DNA of 38,888 nt from a virus. The DNA lies in the IMG/VR virus record IMGVR_UViG_3300045795_000008, positions 1-38,888 of that record; one strand, written 5' to 3'. A program made the translations under genes and the position numbers. Below the pieces are notes generated by a model. It made no database searches and was not told the DNA's origin. It saw nothing but the letters and a program-made list of their open reading frames with translations. Positions 24,760 through 31,690 of the stretch are shown piece after piece; position 1 is the stretch's first letter, and each line of letters opens with the position of its first letter.

Positions 24760-25359
24760 CTAATAGGCGAGAAGAATGTCGTAGACGTAAACAATAACCG
24801 CTTTTGAGTCGTCGTCCAGCGTCACTTCATCCCCGGTGTTGTGGGCAATGAGCACCCATTCATCGACCTTCAGCGCTGCCAAAGCCGCAGTGGCGAATTC
24901 GTTCGAGGGGCGTTCACTTAGACTTAGAATCTGGCATTTCGACGGCTTCACGTTCGCGATGCCCTCGATGTAGAGTCCGCCTTCGCTATAGGCTGCTTCC
25001 TCTTCGCGACGCAGCAACACCCTGTCGCCGATGGGGCGGGGCATCTTCTCTAACTTTTTCTTCGGCTTCGGCTCTCCCGCAGCGGTGAATTGTCGTTTGT
25101 CAACCACGGACACGGGAGCTTCTTCGGCGGCTACGGTGCGGTTGAACTTAACCAAGGACGAGAGCTTCTTGACAGCCGTCTCGGCATCCTTTTCGGTCGC
25201 CAGGTCGGCGTACTCCTCACCCGTCACAAGGTACTTGGCGCGGAATTCCCCTTCGGGCATCTGGTGGAAGTCGTCTATCGTGGTCGTGTCCACGTATTCG
25301 CCGGGGACGCGGAATGTAACCGGTCCCCTGTACCCACTTGCTAGTTTGTCACCCTGCAT
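24760..25359 (-). CDS. GroES-like co-chaperonin with N-terminal extension
   Basis: 199 residues. Residues about 106-199 fit the GroES/Cpn10 fold: MPRPIGDRVLLRREEEAAYS, the mobile-loop motif GGLYIEG (128-133), then KVDEWVLIAHNTGDEVTLDD and a final VYVYDILLAY like the family's closing strand. Phage co-chaperonins such as T4 gp31 replace host GroES so that capsid protein can fold in GroEL. The first 105 residues are an extra acidic/helical domain I do not recognise. AAGGAG precedes the ATG, which overlaps the preceding gene by 11 bases. Confidence 0.8.
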   Translation of the reverse strand: MQGDKLASGYRGPVTFRVPGEYVDTTTIDDFHQMPEGEFRAKYLVTGEEYADLATEKDAETAVKKLSSLVKFNRTVAAEEAPVSVVDKRQFTAAGEPKPKKKLEKMPRPIGDRVLLRREEEAAYSEGGLYIEGIANVKPSKCQILSLSERPSNEFATAALAALKVDEWVLIAHNTGDEVTLDDDSKAVIVYVYDILLAY

Positions 25360-25564
25360 GTTTGGTCTCCTTGCTCTTCATGAATTCTTCAGCGGCTTTC
25401 TTACCAGCTTGAAACGCTTCCCCACCCGATCCCGCAAGCTCGTCTATCTGGGCGTCAAGCTCGGACATCCGATCTAGGAAGAATTGGTCCAGCAACTTGG
25501 CTATGTCCGCCTTAGGTCTAGTCCTAGCGCTGAGCATCTGGGCGTATTGGTCGATCACAGACAT
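25349..25564 (-). CDS. Small helical phage protein
   Basis: 71 residues from the ATG at 25564 (GGTGG upstream); a GTG three codons earlier is possible. Almost wholly helical and charged (LLDQFFLDRMSELDAQIDEL, GKKAAEEFMKSKE). It overlaps genes on both sides by 10-11 bases, so it belongs to a tightly coupled series. No function recognised. Confidence 0.6.
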   Translation of the reverse strand: MSVIDQYAQMLSARTRPKADIAKLLDQFFLDRMSELDAQIDELAGSGGEAFQAGKKAAEEFMKSKETKHAG

Positions 25565-25701
25565 GCGAACCACCTACGATATAGCTTCGTCGTCATGGGA
25601 CGGTTCCATTTAAGCAGGTACCAGAGCACGAATGCTTTCCAGCCCGTGTAGAACGTGACCGGACTGTTACCCGCCGACTTCACTTCCACTTGGTAGCCCA
25701 T
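25555..25701 (-). CDS. Very small unknown protein, 48 residues
   Basis: ATG at 25701 with a strong GAGGAG site six bases upstream, TGA at 25557-25555. It overlaps the preceding gene by 22 bases and the next by 10. The product is aromatic and basic (AFVLWYLLKWNRP, YRRWFACL) and could lie on or in a membrane. The good ribosome-binding site and the way it fills the gap between its neighbours are the main support. Confidence 0.55.
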   Translation of the reverse strand: MGYQVEVKSAGNSPVTFYTGWKAFVLWYLLKWNRPMTTKLYRRWFACL

Positions 25702-25907
25702 CGCGACTCCTCAATCAGCTTGCGCTTGGCGGATACTTGCCCAGCGGTTCTTTCCCATTCGTCCCAATGCTCTACGCACTTCCAATAGACGCGAGTCGGC
25801 GTCTTAACTTTGAATCGGGCGGGTTCGCCGCATTCGCGATAGGTGGGCTCATCATTCTCATCAAATCCCGTGTAAACTCTGGTCGTACAGTAATTCTTAT
25901 CGGGCAT
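25680..25907 (-). CDS. Unknown small protein with possible zinc site
   Basis: 75 residues. It has Cys7, Cys23 and Cys40 with His42 (NYCTTRVYTG, TYRECGEPARF, WKCVEHWDEW), the order of a small zinc ribbon. It overlaps the preceding gene by 11 bases. Family not recognised. Confidence 0.6.
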   Translation of the reverse strand: MPDKNYCTTRVYTGFDENDEPTYRECGEPARFKVKTPTRVYWKCVEHWDEWERTAGQVSAKRKLIEESRWATKWK

Positions 25908-26400
25908 CGTTCACCAGCTTTCTCAGGATCGCGACGGCTTCGCCCGATTTCTCAGACTCGGGGTCAAGCCCGTACCTCTCCACAGCCCAATACACTTTCT
26001 GGGCTATCTCGCGTAATTTGGTGTCGGGGATTTCGGGCTTGGCTTGGGCGGAAACCGGTGCTGCCTGACCTTCTTGGATAGCTGCCACTTCAGCGTTGCT
26101 GATCCAAGTCCATTGAGCCCCCACCTTGTGTTGCGGTTCGGCATGAACCACCCACCTCTGGAACTGTTCTGCTGGTGCCTCAAGCCTGTTTCCCGCATAG
26201 TAAGAACCGGGATCCGCAAGCTCGCAAATCGTCCCGTCGGGTTCCCGGCGAAGCACAACTTTGTGCGGAGAAATTTCTACAACCGTATAAAGCGTCCGTT
26301 TGTATTCCCTCGGCGGGAACTTGTCCAGTTCGTTGACTGTGTAGCTAACTTCATCCTGCGGGTTTTTCGGCGCGTTGGTCATCACTTCTTTGCGGGACAT
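25897..26400 (-). CDS. Unknown phage protein
   Basis: 167 residues, with a good GAGGAG site before the ATG. The N-terminal half looks beta-rich (RTLYTVVEISPHKVVLRREP) and the C-terminal part is a helix (LREIAQKVYWAVERYG). No membrane segment or known motif. It is the second gene of the leftward block. Confidence 0.6.
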   Translation of the reverse strand: MSRKEVMTNAPKNPQDEVSYTVNELDKFPPREYKRTLYTVVEISPHKVVLRREPDGTICELADPGSYYAGNRLEAPAEQFQRWVVHAEPQHKVGAQWTWISNAEVAAIQEGQAAPVSAQAKPEIPDTKLREIAQKVYWAVERYGLDPESEKSGEAVAILRKLVNDAR

Positions 26401-26443
26401 TTAATGCTCCTCTTTTTCTTTTTGCGCTTCTTGGAGCCGGGCA

Positions 26444-26764
26444 TTAGTGCCATTCCCTGGTAGCCTTGTCATAGTGGAGCAGCGGGTGGGGCTCAAGACC
26501 AAGGTCCGCCCTGACAAGGTTCAACTCAGTGACATACTCGTCTGGGAGCAGGACGCCTTGGTTTAGGAGTCGCCGGAGCAACTGGGCAGCATGGTCGGCT
26601 ACAGCAAGCGCCTTAGTGCGGTCGGGCTTGACTGACAGGTGCAACATTGAGTTGGCTGGTGGTTGAAGGTTGGGATGATCGGCTTGCTGGAAGCCTTTAA
26701 CGTCGGCACCACCGACACCAAAAGGGTAATCGTCGTCCACTGGGAACATCTCGTCACGGCTCAT
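26444..26764 (-). CDS. Unknown phage protein, first gene of the leftward block
   Basis: 106 residues; the ATG is preceded by AGAGG. Residues about 45-75 form a helix (RTKALAVADHAAQLLRRLLNQG), followed by LPDEYVTELNLVRADLG. A copy of the second short motif (AGTATTTAG on the - strand, near 26784-26796) lies 20 bases upstream and may be its promoter or operator. No function recognised. Confidence 0.6.
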   Translation of the reverse strand: MSRDEMFPVDDDYPFGVGGADVKGFQQADHPNLQPPANSMLHLSVKPDRTKALAVADHAAQLLRRLLNQGVLLPDEYVTELNLVRADLGLEPHPLLHYDKATREWH

Positions 26765-27234
26765 AGGCGACCTCTTCTGTCTGCTAAATACTCACCTATG
26801 ACGTGAAAACCACGGAGTTACGAGCACCAAGCGGGAAAAGGCAAAAACGGGACGGATTGAGACCATTGGGCTTAAGGAGTGTAACTTCTAAGTCCTTTAC
26901 TTTCAGATCGTTAATAAAATTCCTGAGCGAACACCGTGGGCGAGACGCAAGCGAAAGCCCCTAGTACTTTCCCCCCACCCCCGTACCTGTGGCACTAGTG
27001 ACAAGGCATAGGGTGGCTGCGAAGCGCAGGTTTGAATCCCCTTGCCCCAATAGCAGAAGCAATAGACTCAACGACTTAGCACCCGAAGCCTCGGGGTGGT
27101 TACCAAACGATGAGGTAATGATGGCGAGATGGTAAACATACGGGTTACTTTTAGTTTGGAACCGCTCAGGTCGGGACGAAGTGGCGACGCGGCGGACTGT
27201 TATGAAGCTTGATCAGCACACCGTTTCATTCCCT
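26765..27234. other. Gene-free divergent region with stem-loops
   Basis: No convincing gene is seen in these 470 bases, which separate the leftward block from rightward genes. Structure is present: CAAGG/CCTTG (27002-27006 with 27040-27044) around CTGCG-AAG-CGCAG (27017-27029); CACCCGA-AGCC-TCGGGGTG (27080-27098); and GGTTACCAAAC (27098-27108) with GTTTGGAACC (27154-27163), a 10-bp stem with one bulged A. A pyrimidine tract of C residues lies near 26977-26992. The stretch GGTTTGAATCCCC at 27029-27041 looks like a tRNA T loop, but the stems fail. It may be a non-coding RNA, an origin or part of the lysogeny switch. Confidence 0.4.
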
Positions 27235-27288
27235 GTTAATACGTTAATAGTTAACACTCATTACTGTTAACACTTAGTATTAACACTC
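27235..27288 (+). promoter_or_regulatory. TTAACACT direct repeats, likely operator of the RHH gene
   Basis: TTAACACT occurs at 27251, 27267 and 27280 (spacing 16 and 13), and GTTAAT at 27235 and 27243. The last repeat forms the near-palindrome AGTATTAACACT (27276-27287), one base before the ATG at 27289, and its reverse complement occurs again at 30682-30693 before the TIR-like gene. There is no ribosome-binding site, so TATTAA may also act as a -10 element for a leaderless message. Autoregulation by the ribbon-helix-helix protein is the simplest reading. Confidence 0.55.
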
Positions 27289-27549
27289 ATGAAATTCAAA
27301 CTCTATGGAATCTACCTCACACCCGAACAGCACCAGCGAATGGTCGCACGCGGCTTGGAGTTCAAGCTCAGCGTTAGCGCCGTGATCCGCAGGCTTATCG
27401 AAGGCGAGATGAACGCCTCCGACCCATTCGCCAGTAAGTCGCGCAGCCGACCCGAGGAGTTGCCGCTCAAGAGCCAAGCTCGTGATCCGCAATGCCGGGA
27501 ATGCGCCAAGCAACATCCCTTGAAGTGCTTCCGCTGTCGCGAAGAGTAA
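27289..27549 (+). CDS. Ribbon-helix-helix regulator with C-terminal Cys4 knuckle
   Basis: 86 residues. The N-terminal part has the RHH layout: a strand (FKLYGIYL), a helix (PEQHQRMVARGLEFKL), and a second helix (SVSAVIRRLIEGEM), as in Arc/CopG-type dimers that bind short direct repeats. The C-terminus has CRECAKQHPLKCFRC, a CxxC-x7-CxxC site likely to bind zinc. TTAACACT repeats lie directly upstream. It is probably a repressor at the divergent region; its targets are inferred. Confidence 0.65.
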   Translation: MKFKLYGIYLTPEQHQRMVARGLEFKLSVSAVIRRLIEGEMNASDPFASKSRSRPEELPLKSQARDPQCRECAKQHPLKCFRCREE

Positions 27550-27630
27550 CTCATGGGTGTTGCCATTAGTTAGAATCCCTGTGGGTCTACTCCGCGATAT
27601 GAATGCGTGAATCCTTTTGTCATTGGGTAA

Positions 27631-28140
27631 TTAGTCGCCTAAGTCCTCGTCCTCTTGCTCGTTGGCCTGCTCCCCGTACCATTCGCGGTTGTGTATCTGA
27701 TCGCCGTAGTCGCGCAGCATCCAGCGCTTGGCGACCCTGTTGGCGCTCGTCCTGTTGCCCACGTACCCCTTCCGCAGGTCCATCGCCTTCAACTCCTCGC
27801 TGGTCATCACCGTGACGGGATTGGCCGGTTTTGCCTGCGCTTTCGCGCATTTCGCCGCGTCCTCGTCCACCTCGCGCCATTTGTCGCCGGGGGAAACGTG
27901 GCGGTTCTTTCGCTTGGTGCCCTTGTGCTTGCTGGGCGTGCTCCGCCTAGCCGCCAGTCCCGCCTCGACCCTCAAGTCCGTCCAGCCGCAATGCAGGCCG
28001 TGGCGGAGCCTGCCCGTCAGCGTGCCGACGCCCACGCCCAGTTGCCCTGCGGCATCGACGAGCTTGACGCCCTTGGCCGCCAGTGATCGGCATCGGGCGA
28101 CGAATGCGTCGTAGTCCCCGTCCCTGGGATGCTTGCCCAT
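27631..28140 (-). CDS. Putative DNA-binding protein
   Basis: 169 residues from the ATG at 28140, a better start than the upstream codon at 28206 because the segment between is a random basic stretch. Residues about 5-35 suggest a helix-turn-helix (YDAFVARCRSLAAKGVKLVD, AAGQLGVGVGTLTGRLRHG). The C-terminal half is charged and helical. The sequence GCGGTATCTAA, similar to the late motif, lies about 17 bases upstream. High GC relative to the virion genes suggests separate origin. No family recognised. Confidence 0.6.
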   Translation of the reverse strand: MGKHPRDGDYDAFVARCRSLAAKGVKLVDAAGQLGVGVGTLTGRLRHGLHCGWTDLRVEAGLAARRSTPSKHKGTKRKNRHVSPGDKWREVDEDAAKCAKAQAKPANPVTVMTSEELKAMDLRKGYVGNRTSANRVAKRWMLRDYGDQIHNREWYGEQANEQEDEDLGD

Positions 28141-28208
28141 GATGACAGTTAGATACCGCCTGCGGCCCAAACCTCGCCGTGCGGGCTTCCCTGCGCAAGC
28201 ACGCATGG

Positions 28209-28252
28209 GTTAATGCTTCGGTCTTAACGCCTGTTAAGTCGTATTGCTTAAC
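28209..28252 (+). promoter_or_regulatory. GTTAAC-type repeats before the endonuclease VII gene
   Basis: GTTAAT at 28209, CTTAAC at 28223, GTTAAG at 28233 and CTTAAC at 28247, the middle two forming the palindrome CTTAAC-GCCT-GTTAAG. The last copy touches the ATG at 28253, and no Shine-Dalgarno sequence is present. This resembles the arrangement before the RHH gene and suggests the same control. Confidence 0.45.
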
Positions 28253-28669
28253 ATGTCCTACAGGAACAACGAAGCACGCAACGCAAGAGAGCGGCAGCGC
28301 AGGTTGGATGAGACACTGGAAGAAAAAGAAGCTCGTCGCTTCAAGCAAAGAACTTCTTGGGCTGCCCAAAGCGCCTCCAACGCATGGCGTAGAAGGAACC
28401 CGGATTACTGGATCAAACGGAAATACGGCGTCTCGCAGGAGGAGAAAGAACAGCGGTTCCTTTCCCAAGGAAGCTGTTGTGCTAACCCCGGATGCAGGAC
28501 TCCCGTGTCAGGGGCTTATGCCTTCCACATAGACCACGACCACAAAACCAAACAGATCAGGGGCATTTTGTGCCGTGGATGCAACATAGCCCTCGGACAC
28601 TTACAGGATGATCCAAAGAGGGCGGCTGGACTCGCCAAGTATCTGCGTCAATTCGCACTGGGGCGGTAA
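28253..28669 (+). CDS. Recombination endonuclease VII-like protein
   Basis: 138 residues from the ATG at 28253; a TTG three codons earlier is less likely. The N-terminal half is basic and helical. Residues about 80-130 fit the endonuclease VII family (T4 gp49): Cys residues in GSCCANPGCRTP, the core FHIDHDHKTKQIRGILC (His-Me finger), then CNIALGHLQDDPKRA. T4 gp49 cuts Holliday junctions and branched DNA before packaging; many phages carry versions that act as free-standing nucleases. Followed 4 bases later by the Cys4-array gene. Confidence 0.85.
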   Translation: MSYRNNEARNARERQRRLDETLEEKEARRFKQRTSWAAQSASNAWRRRNPDYWIKRKYGVSQEEKEQRFLSQGSCCANPGCRTPVSGAYAFHIDHDHKTKQIRGILCRGCNIALGHLQDDPKRAAGLAKYLRQFALGR

Positions 28670-28673
28670 TCAT

Positions 28674-29591
28674 ATGGTCTTGATGTCAACGATTCCCTGC
28701 CCGAAATGCGGCAAGAGTTTCACCCGCAGGACGGCGGCGATAAACCGGCATGTCGCGAAAGGGATCAAGTCCTATTGCTCAAGGCGTTGCGCCAACCTGG
28801 TCAACACGCAAAAGCCCAACCCGGTGCTCAGGCTGGAGTGCCCGGTGTGCAAGCGCACATACGAGAGGCACAAGCGGGTGATCGACCACCTCAGGCGGAA
28901 GGGGCGGACGAACTTCTACTGCTCCAAGTCGTGCGCCGCGAAGGCGGCATGGAAGGAGAAGCCCGCGCCGAAGGTCACGCTGAGATGCGCGGGATGCAGG
29001 CGGCTCTTCGAGCGGAGCCCCTTCGCCGCCGCCGAGCGGAGGAAAGCCGGGCGCGTGCTCGTATGCTGCACGAAGGCTTGCGCGAACAGGGCTCGGCGCA
29101 AGCCCCCCGTGATTTTGGAATGCGACAGGTGCGGCAAGAAGTTCAAGCGGCACGGGAGCCGGGTCAGGCGTGCGGCGCGGATCGGGCTGAAGCACTGTTA
29201 TTGCTCGATGGAATGCAGGAACAATCAGCCGAAGGCGAAGGGCAGGTGGGCGACCGGCTGGAGGCGCGACTCGCAATCGACAGCCCATTGCGCGTATTGC
29301 AAGAAGAAGTTCAAGATAGACGCCGGAGCCGTCAGGCGGCGCATGACGCAGAGCAACGGGCGGCTGTACTGCTCGAAGGTGTGCTCCTCGACATACAACA
29401 GCAAGCACGGTTCCGTAGGTTCGCAGAACTTGAAGCGCCAGAAGGATTGGGATGATGAAAGATGGTACTGGGAGAAGCGCTTGAGCAGGGAAGGTCTGGG
29501 CGTGATGGTCGGCGGATCGGGAAACTTGGTGTACGGCGAGGAGTACGACCAGGGCGCTGCCGCCGCGAGGCGCAAGGCGGCTGGTTATTAA
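28674..29591 (+). CDS. Protein with five tandem Cys4 zinc-binding units
   Basis: 305 residues from the ATG at 28674; ATG at 28683 is possible. Five units with the pattern Cys-x2-Cys-x21-23-Cys-x3-Cys start at Cys9, Cys56, Cys105, Cys150 and Cys206, each with a basic helix between the pairs and (Y/C)CSxxC at the end. Unit spacing is 47, 49, 45 and 56 residues. The tail is Trp/Gly-rich (DDERWYWEKRLSREG). Such treble-clef-like units often bind nucleic acid. No exact family is recognised. It probably shares a transcript with the endonuclease VII-like gene. The GC content is high. Confidence 0.7.
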   Translation: MVLMSTIPCPKCGKSFTRRTAAINRHVAKGIKSYCSRRCANLVNTQKPNPVLRLECPVCKRTYERHKRVIDHLRRKGRTNFYCSKSCAAKAAWKEKPAPKVTLRCAGCRRLFERSPFAAAERRKAGRVLVCCTKACANRARRKPPVILECDRCGKKFKRHGSRVRRAARIGLKHCYCSMECRNNQPKAKGRWATGWRRDSQSTAHCAYCKKKFKIDAGAVRRRMTQSNGRLYCSKVCSSTYNSKHGSVGSQNLKRQKDWDDERWYWEKRLSREGLGVMVGGSGNLVYGEEYDQGAAAARRKAAGY

Positions 29592-30229
29592 TGCACCACG
29601 ACCAGGATGCCAATGCCGATGCCAACGCCAACAGCTTTCATCGTTGAACCTATTCGCTTGAAGAAGCTGGGCTTTTTCTTGAGCGCCACAATCTCATTGT
29701 CCTTCAATGCTATCTGCTGCGTCTCGTCGCTTATGGTCTTGGCTTGGGTTGCTGCCAGAGTCTTCTCGTCTGTTAGGTCTGCTTGGCAAGTGGTGAGGTT
29801 GGCTTGCGCCTGCAAGCCCGTGTTTACTTGGGAAAATAGCGGCTCCACATCCGCTTGAGGTAGTCGCCAATCAGACGAATCGGCGATGGAGGTGATTGGC
29901 TGTGGCAACTTTGCTTCGGTGGCCAATACAGTAACTTGTTGAGGCGTGGTAACTGCTTGCTGCTTTGCATTCGCCAATGACGCAATGATGGTCGCATTCT
30001 GTTGGTCCCTTGCCGCCATCTGGGTTTGAAGCGCGGCTATTGATTGGTTGTTTTGCGTGATCGCCTGTTGCAATGTAGCAACTTGGGTCTCATCGACTTT
30101 GACGGTCGCCTCGGCTTTCGCTCTCGCATCATGCTCGGCTTGCCAGTAATGGATACCGACCAAGCCCACGACCACTAGCACGACCCATGCAAGGTGGTGT
30201 TTGAAGAACGTTTCGAGAAAAGCAATCAT
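29588..30229 (-). CDS. Membrane-anchored coiled-coil protein, spanin-like
   Basis: 213 residues. A hydrophobic segment near residues 13-29 (LAWVVLVVVGLVGI) is followed by about 150 residues of coiled coil rich in Gln/Ala (TLQQAITQNNQSIAALQTQM) and a second hydrophobic C-terminus (GVGIGIGILVVVH). This fits a spanin-type or Rz-like protein bridging the envelope, but no lysin neighbours it. It overlaps the HNH gene by four bases (ATGA). Confidence 0.6.
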   Translation of the reverse strand: MIAFLETFFKHHLAWVVLVVVGLVGIHYWQAEHDARAKAEATVKVDETQVATLQQAITQNNQSIAALQTQMAARDQQNATIIASLANAKQQAVTTPQQVTVLATEAKLPQPITSIADSSDWRLPQADVEPLFSQVNTGLQAQANLTTCQADLTDEKTLAATQAKTISDETQQIALKDNEIVALKKKPSFFKRIGSTMKAVGVGIGIGILVVVH

Positions 30230-30624
30230 GACGTTCTCCGATTGTTTGCTTGTTCTTTATCTGTTGCCCAGCGAACATTACCAACTTCATAGTGACCGTC
30301 ATTGTTGACGCGATCAACAGTCATCCCCTTTGGTCTGGAACCAAGTTCAGCGTAAAATGCCTCGAATGAATCAAACCTAAACTCTATGCCGCGTCCGCCG
30401 TAAAGATTCCAATCTCGATTGTTTGAATTCTGGCAACGTGCTTTGGCACTCTCGTAGGATCGGTATTCACGAGTGCGCTTTCCACCGGATGCGTGACCAT
30501 GCACAAAGTTTCTGGCATGACCAAAAATGAAACGCAAAGGTTGTCCTTTGATCCAGCCTCGCGGTGTACTGTTCTGGGTTGCTAACTTGGTAAGCTGACC
30601 ACAACCACATTCACAAAGACTCAT
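30226..30624 (-). CDS. HNH/AP2-type homing-endonuclease-like protein
   Basis: 132 residues from the ATG at 30624; an earlier in-frame start overlaps the divergent TIR-like gene. Residues about 1-15 hold CECGCG. The segment DWNLYGGRGIEFRFDSFEAF, followed by GMTVDRVNNDGHYEVGNVRW and KEQANNRR, is the common phage HNH pattern seen in mobile endonuclease genes. The sequence AGTATTAGCAGGC precedes the ATG. Similar elements precede other early genes. Confidence 0.75.
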   Translation of the reverse strand: MSLCECGCGQLTKLATQNSTPRGWIKGQPLRFIFGHARNFVHGHASGGKRTREYRSYESAKARCQNSNNRDWNLYGGRGIEFRFDSFEAFYAELGSRPKGMTVDRVNNDGHYEVGNVRWATDKEQANNRRTS

Positions 30625-30727
30625 GCCTGCTAATACTGACGGCAAGTGATGCTGAAGGAATGTGGTGACGATGCCCATGCCAGTGTTAATACTGGATTCC
30701 AGCCCGTCGTCGGCGTACCATTTAGCG
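30625..30727. promoter_or_regulatory. Divergent control region of the HNH and TIR-like genes
   Basis: It contains CTAATACTG (30630-30638, reading AGTATTAG on the - strand) five bases from the HNH start, and the near-palindrome CCAGTGTTAATACTGG (30680-30695) before the TIR-like gene. The 12-base centre AGTGTTAATACT is the exact reverse complement of the site overlapping the RHH start. AAGGA lies at 30655-30659. Confidence 0.5.
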
Positions 30728-31117
30728 ATGCCAAATCCCAGAGCTTTCATCGCTTTTGACTACGACCATGATGAGTTTCTGCGTGTCGCGTTGGTCGGGC
30801 AGTCGAAGCACCCGGACACTGACTTCGCGATAGCCGACTGGTCCGTGAAGGTGCCGTTCGTTGGTGATTGGAAAGACAAAGTCCGCGACCGCATCCGGCG
30901 CGTTGACCAAGTGATTGTCATCTGCGGGGAAAACACGCACAAAGCAACGGGCGTAGCTGCTGAACTTGAGATTGCCCGTGCGGAAAAGAAGCCGTACTTC
31001 TTGCTGAAGGGATACCCGGACAAAACCTGTTACAAACCAACCACGGCATTGACGACGGACGAGATATACACGTGGTCTTGGGAGAATCTGAAGAACTTGG
31101 TTCGAGGGGCACGCTGA
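30728..31117 (+). CDS. TIR-like protein (DUF1863/ThsB-type)
   Basis: 129 residues from the ATG at 30728, the start expected for the family; earlier starts at 30665 or 30671 have a better AAGGA site and would add about 20 residues. The sequence has the family marks: RAFIAFDYDHDEFL at the N-terminus, GQSKHPDTDF, ADWSVKVPF, QVIVICGENTHKATGVAAEL with Glu79 in the place of the catalytic Glu, KKPYFLLKGY and a late Trp-rich YTWSWENLKNL. ThsB proteins sense phage and make a cyclic ADP-ribose-type signal in Thoeris defence. It forms an operon with a membrane protein and an unknown gene. Confidence 0.85.
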   Translation: MPNPRAFIAFDYDHDEFLRVALVGQSKHPDTDFAIADWSVKVPFVGDWKDKVRDRIRRVDQVIVICGENTHKATGVAAELEIARAEKKPYFLLKGYPDKTCYKPTTALTTDEIYTWSWENLKNLVRGAR

Positions 31118-31690
31118 TTGTCACACGGCAAGCTGCAAAACCAGACGCCCGGGGAATACGGCGACAAGTACCAAGACCATCTGCTTGAGCAGTACAAGCT
31201 GTACGTCGAGACATCGCAACACGTCACCGAAAAGCGGCAAAACTCCAACAATTATCTGCTGACTTTGAATTCCAGTTTGGTGACGCTGTATGTTGTTTTC
31301 TTATCCACATTCGGGCATTACTGGTGGAACATACTGATCCCCGCAACCGGGCTCATCGTCTGCTTCATCTGGTATTCGCTGGTGGACTCCTACAAGGAGT
31401 TGAACAGAGCCAAATTCGTGGTTATCTACGAGCTTGAGAAACAGCTTCCCGTGGCGTTGTTCCACCGAGAGTGGGATGTCTGTGGGCTTAACCAGCAGGG
31501 CAATAAAGACAAGCCCGTCGAGGAGATGTACGTCCCGCTGACCAAGTTGGAACGGTGGATTCCGGTCGCGTTCGCTGTGCTCTTCATCGGGATGGGAGCT
31601 TTCACTCTGTTGGCTCCGATGGACAAAAAGAACCCGCCACCCGCACAACAACAGCACGAGATTAAAGCAGCGCCGAAGACTGAACCATGA
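31118..31690 (+). CDS. Three-helix membrane protein, candidate effector partner of the TIR-like protein
   Basis: 190 residues with a TTG start directly after the TIR-like stop; GAGGGG lies 8 bases upstream. Hydrophobic segments lie at about 46-66, 69-90 and 147-167, with a conserved-looking soluble loop between the second and third (DSYKELNRAKFVVIYELEKQ, ALFHREWDVCG). The N-terminal DHLLEQYKLYVETSQ helix and this layout recall small effector membrane proteins next to TIR or CD-NTase genes (SLATT-like, or the family called RipA-type octameric membrane protein; named from memory). If the TIR-like protein makes a signal, this protein may respond by opening a pore. That is inference. Confidence 0.7.
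   Translation: MSHGKLQNQTPGEYGDKYQDHLLEQYKLYVETSQHVTEKRQNSNNYLLTLNSSLVTLYVVFLSTFGHYWWNILIPATGLIVCFIWYSLVDSYKELNRAKFVVIYELEKQLPVALFHREWDVCGLNQQGNKDKPVEEMYVPLTKLERWIPVAFAVLFIGMGAFTLLAPMDKKNPPPAQQQHEIKAAPKTEP

Noticed and set aside
26999-27050. Second tRNA suggested by GGTTTGAATCCCC and CCTTGCCCCA
   Set aside because: The T stem does not pair (GCAGG with CCCCT) and no matching 5' acceptor or anticodon arm is found.
26860-27170. Group I intron core or tmRNA
   Set aside because: Short matches to core words occur, but the order of pairing segments is wrong and the conserved ends are absent.
28706-29455. 249-codon + strand frame overlapping the Cys4-array gene
   Set aside because: Another frame of the same DNA; it lacks the regular Cys pattern and has no start signal.
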